64,000 bases of DNA from Algoriphagus formosus (lineage in GTDB: Bacteria; Bacteroidota; Bacteroidia; Cytophagales; Cyclobacteriaceae), in the NCBI RefSeq assembly GCF_002807035.1, contig NZ_NIUC01000002.1, forward strand, positions 959,267 through 1,023,266. Direction: 5' to 3'. Both the position numbers and the translations under genes were made by a program. Shown piece after piece: positions 60,485 to 64,000 of the stretch. The notes under the pieces were generated by a model, which ran no database searches, was not told the DNA's origin, and worked only from the letters and a program-made list of their open reading frames with translations. Numbering within the stretch: the stretch's first letter is position 1; each line of letters begins with the position of its first letter.

Positions 60485-60836
60485 CGGACTTAAAATTTTT
60501 AGCTGCAGTTCCAATAAAATTCTTCAACCCATTTTGGATATTTTGCTTGAAAGATTTCGAGTCTCGCACCTTGTAAAGAATCAATATCATCAGCAAAAAC
60601 AGTAGTCCTACGATCAAGAAGCCGCTAAATGGACTTTCGAGATAACTGCTCAGAAAAAAGGCCAAAGCCAAACTCAAAAATAACAAGACCAAAAGCATCA
60701 ATCCTCCAATCACCACCAGCAAAAAGATTCTGGAAGTCAGTGTCAGGATTTCCTCCTGAATGTCTTGTTTGATCAGATTGATTCGAGTCTCGACCAATTT
60801 TTTGATGGTCTGAGTGATTTCAGAAATATTGAGCAT
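60474..60836 (-). CDS. Phage-holin-family (PF07332-like) membrane protein
   Basis: A 120-aa protein with an amphipathic N-terminus (LVETRINLIKQDIQEEIL) and two adjacent spans (about residues 35-58 and 69-88: LLVVIGGLMLLVLLFLSLAL, SGFLIVGLLFLLMILILYKV), typical of the holin-X/YqjE group. The family name reflects similarity, but there is no phage context; these proteins often accompany stress-response membrane genes. It is coupled to the 125-aa gene that follows. Confidence 0.78.
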   Translation of the reverse strand: MLNISEITQTIKKLVETRINLIKQDIQEEILTLTSRIFLLVVIGGLMLLVLLFLSLALAFFLSSYLESPFSGFLIVGLLFLLMILILYKVRDSKSFKQNIQNGLKNFIGTAAKNFKSDEE

Positions 60837-60896
60837 ACCAAAAATCTAACAATTGTTCGTTGGACGAATATAACTTAATTGAGAAGAGCAAAAAAA

Positions 60897-61496
60897 TCAA
60901 TAATCCTCAAGCGTCTCAGATTCCTCATAAAACTTATAGCGCAGGACCAGTTCAATCGCTATGCGAATGGCCTGATTGATGGGATAAGTTTCAGTCAGAA
61001 AAGCATCAATATCAGCAAGCTTGGAATAGTAAGTGGATGCCATCGGAACCTGCAGCTCATGCTTAATGGCAGCACTTGCTTTCGCAAAAGCTTCCGGCTT
61101 TGCTTCTTTGAGAACCTTACATAGGATCAATTCTTTTTCACCCTGCTTATTGCGACGTGCAGAACTTGAAAAAAGCCTACAAATCAGGCCCCTGTGAGTA
61201 TGTTGGCTACAAAAACCTTTGCTACCATCTTCAGAGGTGGGACGATAAAGCAGACAAAACCCTTCCGATCCCAGAGAATCAAGCATGCGTAAATTTGACT
61301 CGATAGCTCCATTTTCATAAAGCTCCAAGGCAAATGGCAAAAACTCCAAAGGACTGGCTGGTACCTTTGGATTAGCACAGCATTTCCCACACCCTACCAC
61401 ACAAGACAAACCTGCTTGCTGGACAAAGTCCCTACTCTCGACTTCAAGCTCCCGGAATACCTCCAGAACTGCTTGAGACTTTTCGCTTAGCTTCAA
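60897..61496 (-). CDS. YkgJ-type Cys-cluster (zinc/iron-chelating) protein
   Basis: A 199-aa cytoplasmic protein with the YkgJ cluster: CVVGCGKCCANPKVPASPLE (near residue 30), then GFCLLYRPTS, GFCSQHTHRGLICRLFSSSA. The Cys and His residues suggest a bound metal. The start is a TTG at 61494-61496; no better codon is available in frame. A TAnnTTTG -7 box sits 20 bp upstream. The molecular role is not known for this family. Confidence 0.85.
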   Translation of the reverse strand: MKLSEKSQAVLEVFRELEVESRDFVQQAGLSCVVGCGKCCANPKVPASPLEFLPFALELYENGAIESNLRMLDSLGSEGFCLLYRPTSEDGSKGFCSQHTHRGLICRLFSSSARRNKQGEKELILCKVLKEAKPEAFAKASAAIKHELQVPMASTYYSKLADIDAFLTETYPINQAIRIAIELVLRYKFYEESETLEDY

Positions 61497-61515
61497 GAAT
61501 TCAATGAATAATCCA

Positions 61516-61523
61516 CAAAATTA
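61516..61523 (-). promoter_or_regulatory. Candidate -7 box for the YkgJ-type gene
   Basis: Leftward, 61523-61516 reads TAATTTTG, matching TAnnTTTG, 20 bp upstream of the TTG start. No -33 box is evident. Confidence 0.3.
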
Positions 61524-61667
61524 CTACGCAATCTACCGAATTGATTCTCCCTACTGTAAATTTTTTCTAACTTCAATTCAGGAATTGAAATGGCAAATGC
61601 CCAAATTTTTAAATAAAAGACAGACTATTTAGGTCCTGAATCGTTTTAGCAGAAAAAGAATTTAGAT

Positions 61668-62390
61668 ATGAGCGAAAAAGAACTGATCAAGCAAGATGAA
61701 AAAATCAGAAAGGCATTTAAGGAGCGAGACTGGAGTGAGATAAAAAGCGCAGACTCTTGGGCGATTTTTAAAGTGATGTCCGAATTTGTAGAGGGATTCG
61801 AAAAACTCGCTAAAATCGGTCCTTGTGTGTCAATTTTTGGATCAGCACGAACACCACGGGACCACAAGCACTATCAAATGGCTGAAGAAATCGCCGCCAA
61901 ACTCGTCCGCCATGGCTATGGGGTGATTACTGGTGGCGGACCGGGCATTATGGAGGCGGGTAATAAAGGAGCCCATTCGGAGGGAGGTAAATCCGTAGGC
62001 CTGAACATAGTCCTACCTTTCGAGCAATTCAATAACATCTACATCGATCGCGATAAGCTTTTGACCTTTGATTACTTTTTCGTCAGAAAAGTAATGTTTG
62101 TCAAATACTCCCAAGGCTTTGTGGTTCTTCCGGGAGGATTCGGGACGATGGATGAGTTTTTTGAAGCGCTTACCCTAATCCAAACCAACAAAATCGGCCG
62201 TTTCCCTATCGTCTTGGTTGGTAAAAACTACTGGGAAGGCTTAGTGGACTGGATAAAAAGCACCCTTTTAGAAAATAAATACATTAGCCCGGAAGACTTG
62301 GACTTATTTTCAGTTGTAGAAAATGCCACAGAAGCGGTGCAAGTAATTGATGACTTCTACAACAAATACCTACTCAGCCCGAATTTCTAA
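61668..62390 (+). CDS. LOG-family nucleotide 5'-monophosphate nucleosidase-like protein (TIGR00730)
   Basis: A 240-aa Rossmann protein with the LOG signatures GGGPGIMEAGNKGAHSEGGK (near residue 88) and VVLPGGFGTMDEFFEALTLI (near residue 152). Plant LOG enzymes cleave cytokinin riboside phosphates; bacterial ones act on nucleoside monophosphates. It ends on the ATG of the next gene (TAATG), so the transglycosylase gene is coupled. Confidence 0.9.
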   Translation: MSEKELIKQDEKIRKAFKERDWSEIKSADSWAIFKVMSEFVEGFEKLAKIGPCVSIFGSARTPRDHKHYQMAEEIAAKLVRHGYGVITGGGPGIMEAGNKGAHSEGGKSVGLNIVLPFEQFNNIYIDRDKLLTFDYFFVRKVMFVKYSQGFVVLPGGFGTMDEFFEALTLIQTNKIGRFPIVLVGKNYWEGLVDWIKSTLLENKYISPEDLDLFSVVENATEAVQVIDDFYNKYLLSPNF

Positions 62391-63328
62391 TGCCTCGATA
62401 CCACCTGTTTTTCATTTACGGCATGTTGGCCCTATGTCTAGCTGGCATTGGGGCCATCCTGCTTCAAAAACCCACAAGAGATACCACTGGGCCACAATTT
62501 ATGGACCGGCAGCAGGGAATGTCACCCATTCCTTTGGACTCAATCCGGATTTTTCCGATTCCCGATACCCTGAGTTTTGCGGGAGAAAGAGTACCGCTGG
62601 ATAGACAAGATATCTTTGAGCGTCTGGAGCGGGAGATTTATTCCATAGCCTATTGGCAGTCCAATACCGTACTCCTGATGAAGCGCTCCGCAAAATATCT
62701 TCCTGAAATCTCCAAAACACTTCAGGAACAAGGAGTACCGGATGATTTCAAATACTTAGCCATGGCCGAATCAGGTTTGGCGAATGTCACCTCACCTGCC
62801 GGAGCTAGAGGCTTTTGGCAGTTTATGCAAGGCACAGCCAAAGATTTTGGCCTGGAGGTCAATCGCAATGTCGATGAACGATACCATTGGCAAAAGGCTA
62901 CCAAAGCAGCAACAGCCTACTTAAATCAAGCCCACAAAAAGTTTGGAAATTGGACAGCAGTAGCGGCTAGTTATAATATGGGTCAGGCTGGTTTCTCCAG
63001 AAGGCAATCTGAGCAGCTGGAGGAAGATTATTATCAGCTATTGCTGAATGACGAGACGAGCAGATACATTTTTAGGATTTTGGCTTATAAAGTGATCTTT
63101 GAAAATCCTCAAGATTATGGCTTCAATCTACGTCCAAAAGACTACTATCACGATCCAGAGATGGAAATAGTAACCGTAGATAAAGACATCTCCAACTTAG
63201 CCGAATGGGCAAAAGGCCAAGGTTATAGCTACAAGGAACTCAAGCTTTATAATCCCTGGATGCGAGAGCGAAATCTAAATGTACGAAGAGGAAGAACTTA
63301 CCAAATCCTCCTGCCAAAAAAATCATAA
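62390..63328 (+). CDS. Lytic transglycosylase (SLT domain) with LysM-like tail
   Basis: A 312-aa protein with an N-terminal membrane anchor (residues 5-25), then an SLT catalytic domain: AMAESGLANVTSPAGARGFW with the catalytic Glu in AESG (near residue 130), GFWQFMQGTAKDFGLEVNRN and WTAVAASYNMGQAGFSRRQS. The C-terminal region (residues 265-312) has the LysM-like pattern YSYKELKLYNPWMRERNLNV. This resembles MltD-type enzymes that cleave peptidoglycan with anhydro-muramic acid ends. It is coupled to the LOG-family gene, and the ABA4-like gene follows by 18 bp. Confidence 0.9.
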   Translation: MPRYHLFFIYGMLALCLAGIGAILLQKPTRDTTGPQFMDRQQGMSPIPLDSIRIFPIPDTLSFAGERVPLDRQDIFERLEREIYSIAYWQSNTVLLMKRSAKYLPEISKTLQEQGVPDDFKYLAMAESGLANVTSPAGARGFWQFMQGTAKDFGLEVNRNVDERYHWQKATKAATAYLNQAHKKFGNWTAVAASYNMGQAGFSRRQSEQLEEDYYQLLLNDETSRYIFRILAYKVIFENPQDYGFNLRPKDYYHDPEMEIVTVDKDISNLAEWAKGQGYSYKELKLYNPWMRERNLNVRRGRTYQILLPKKS

Positions 63329-63346
63329 AACTTAAATTCCAAGAGC

Positions 63347-63793
63347 ATGAATTCAGCAGAAAATGTTTTTTTGACCGTCAATTCAATCGCCTTTTTCTGC
63401 TGGATTTTTTTATTTGTCTTTTACGAAAAGACATGGATTTATAAGGCGCTCTTTTCCTTTGTCATGGTTGGACTTGCCTTGACTTATGCATTTTTCATTA
63501 CGCAGGCACTGACAGGGGAGAGTCAAGGTGGTTTCGATACATTAGGCAATCTAAAGTTACTTTTCGAGGATGATTTAGCCGTTTTGGCTGGCTGGATCCA
63601 CTATTTGGTATTTGATTTATTTGTTGGGATGTGGATATGTAGGGATTCCACTAAGCGAAATATTGGAAGATGGTGGATTTTATCTTGCCTTATCTTCACC
63701 TTTATGATGGGACCTGTTGGTTTACTACTCTACTTCATCATTCGGGCCAGCAAATCAGGAAAATACCTGCAGGATCCGTTTTCTGCAGGCTGA
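63347..63793 (+). CDS. ABA4-like membrane protein
   Basis: A 148-aa protein with four membrane spans. ALFSFVMVGLALTYAFFITQ, the HYLVFDLFVGMWICRDSTKR segment and FMMGPVGLLLYFIIRASKSG match the ABA4-like (DUF4281) family. Plant ABA4 is needed for neoxanthin formation; bacterial homologues are linked to carotenoids only by analogy. A carotenoid desaturase gene lies in this window, but 35 kb away. Confidence 0.85.
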   Translation: MNSAENVFLTVNSIAFFCWIFLFVFYEKTWIYKALFSFVMVGLALTYAFFITQALTGESQGGFDTLGNLKLLFEDDLAVLAGWIHYLVFDLFVGMWICRDSTKRNIGRWWILSCLIFTFMMGPVGLLLYFIIRASKSGKYLQDPFSAG

Positions 63794-63839
63794 AAATCCT
63801 AAGTAACTTCCATCTGAAGATTTATTTTTCTAATAGGTA

Positions 63840-63869
63840 TTTCCGCATGAGAAATTGTTTGTACCTTTG
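63840..63869 (+). promoter_or_regulatory. Possible guaB promoter
   Basis: TTTC (63840-63843), 18 bases, then TACCTTTG (63862-63869), an exact -7 match with a near -33 box. It lies 36 bp upstream of the guaB ATG. Confidence 0.35.
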
Positions 63870-63905
63870 ACGGGCAAATAGGGTTACCTCAAACCAATAT
63901 TTGCT

Positions 63906-64000
63906 ATGAATCGAAATTCCGATAAATTCCTCTTCGAAGCCCTCACCTATGATGATGTGCTTCTAGTACCAGGATACTCCGAAGTTCTCCCCCGAGAAAC
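63906..64000 (+). CDS. guaB: IMP dehydrogenase, N-terminus only (window edge)
   Basis: A partial frame from the ATG at 63906 to the right edge. The visible residues, including FEALTYDDVLLVPGYSEVLP, match the highly conserved start of IMP dehydrogenase, which makes XMP from IMP in guanine nucleotide synthesis. The catalytic Cys loop, CBS domains and stop lie beyond the window. Confidence 0.88.
   Translation, partial: MNRNSDKFLFEALTYDDVLLVPGYSEVLPRE

Noticed and set aside
60474..60836. Prophage remnant
   Set aside because: The holin-like gene has no phage neighbours, integrase or attachment repeats. The family is common outside phage.
1..64000. CRISPR arrays, IS elements, tRNA or rRNA genes
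   Set aside because: No regularly spaced repeats, terminal inverted repeats with transposase, cloverleaf signatures or rRNA-like stretches were noticed in the gaps. A tRNA and repeat scan would be needed to prove absence.

Overview
The window is an ordinary chromosomal segment of a Bacteroidota bacterium, most likely a Cytophagales/Cyclobacteriaceae member of the Algoriphagus type. This rests on SusC-like TonB receptors with CarboxypepD-reg domains, a type IX secretion (T9SS) C-terminal tail, DUF4270 beside a single-domain GT5 glycogen synthase, a carotenoid desaturase, a bacterial GGGP synthase, GREGT-type ClC, few Shine-Dalgarno sites, and promoter-like TTTG / TAnnTTTG pairs. No IS element, integrase, CRISPR array, rRNA or tRNA was seen.

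Layout. 1-7.2 kb: a TonB receptor with a small secreted partner (left gene cut by the window), a higBA toxin-antitoxin pair, a secreted amidohydrolase and a large M14 peptidase. 7.2-10.1 kb: three tandem tiny PLDc_N-like membrane proteins (the third only 57 aa), a TIGR01777 epimerase and a probable fluoride-type ClC antiporter. 10.1-14 kb: DUF2490 protein coupled to a large coiled-coil secreted protein, then MazG. 14-17 kb: a small one-TM Cys protein, glmM and a cysteine desulfurase. 17-25 kb: a duplicated-domain secreted protein, Rieske protein, TonB receptor, then an alpha-L-fucosidase / Gluc-2-DH subunit 3 / GMC oxidoreductase run that looks like periplasmic sugar hydrolysis and oxidation.

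25-37 kb: glyS, a phytoene-desaturase-type carotenoid enzyme, recX, and a compact housekeeping operon tpiA-prmA-small membrane protein-recJ-lptB-GH3. It converges on a secreted S10 carboxypeptidase and a CsaA-like tRNA-binding protein. 37-38 kb: a lone HisA-like protein whose first catalytic Asp appears replaced by Trp. 38-43.4 kb: a leftward group of exported proteins (monohaem DUF3365 lipoprotein, SUMF1-fold protein, Tat-exported Gfo/Idh/MocA oxidoreductase and TIM-barrel isomerase, YCF48-type lipoprotein). 43.5-46.3 kb: a 942-aa T9SS-exported YCF48/PKD-like protein.

46.5-64 kb: a Cys/Met-metabolism PLP enzyme, GNAT, prfA, a Kazal lipoprotein, glmS, DUF4270 overlapping a short GT5 protein, divergent panC-panD-membrane protein-Zn peptidase, acyl-CoA dehydrogenase, an AraC regulator, GGGP synthase, a holin-like pair, a YkgJ Cys-cluster protein, LOG protein, lytic transglycosylase, an ABA4-like membrane protein and the start of guaB.

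Most genes are housekeeping or common in the phylum. The least explained items are the HisA-like protein, the exported oxidoreductase cluster at 38-43 kb, the PLDc_N triplet, and the short GT5/DUF4270 overlap. Start codons were often moved downstream from the longest frame because a signal peptide, family N-terminus or promoter supports the later start.
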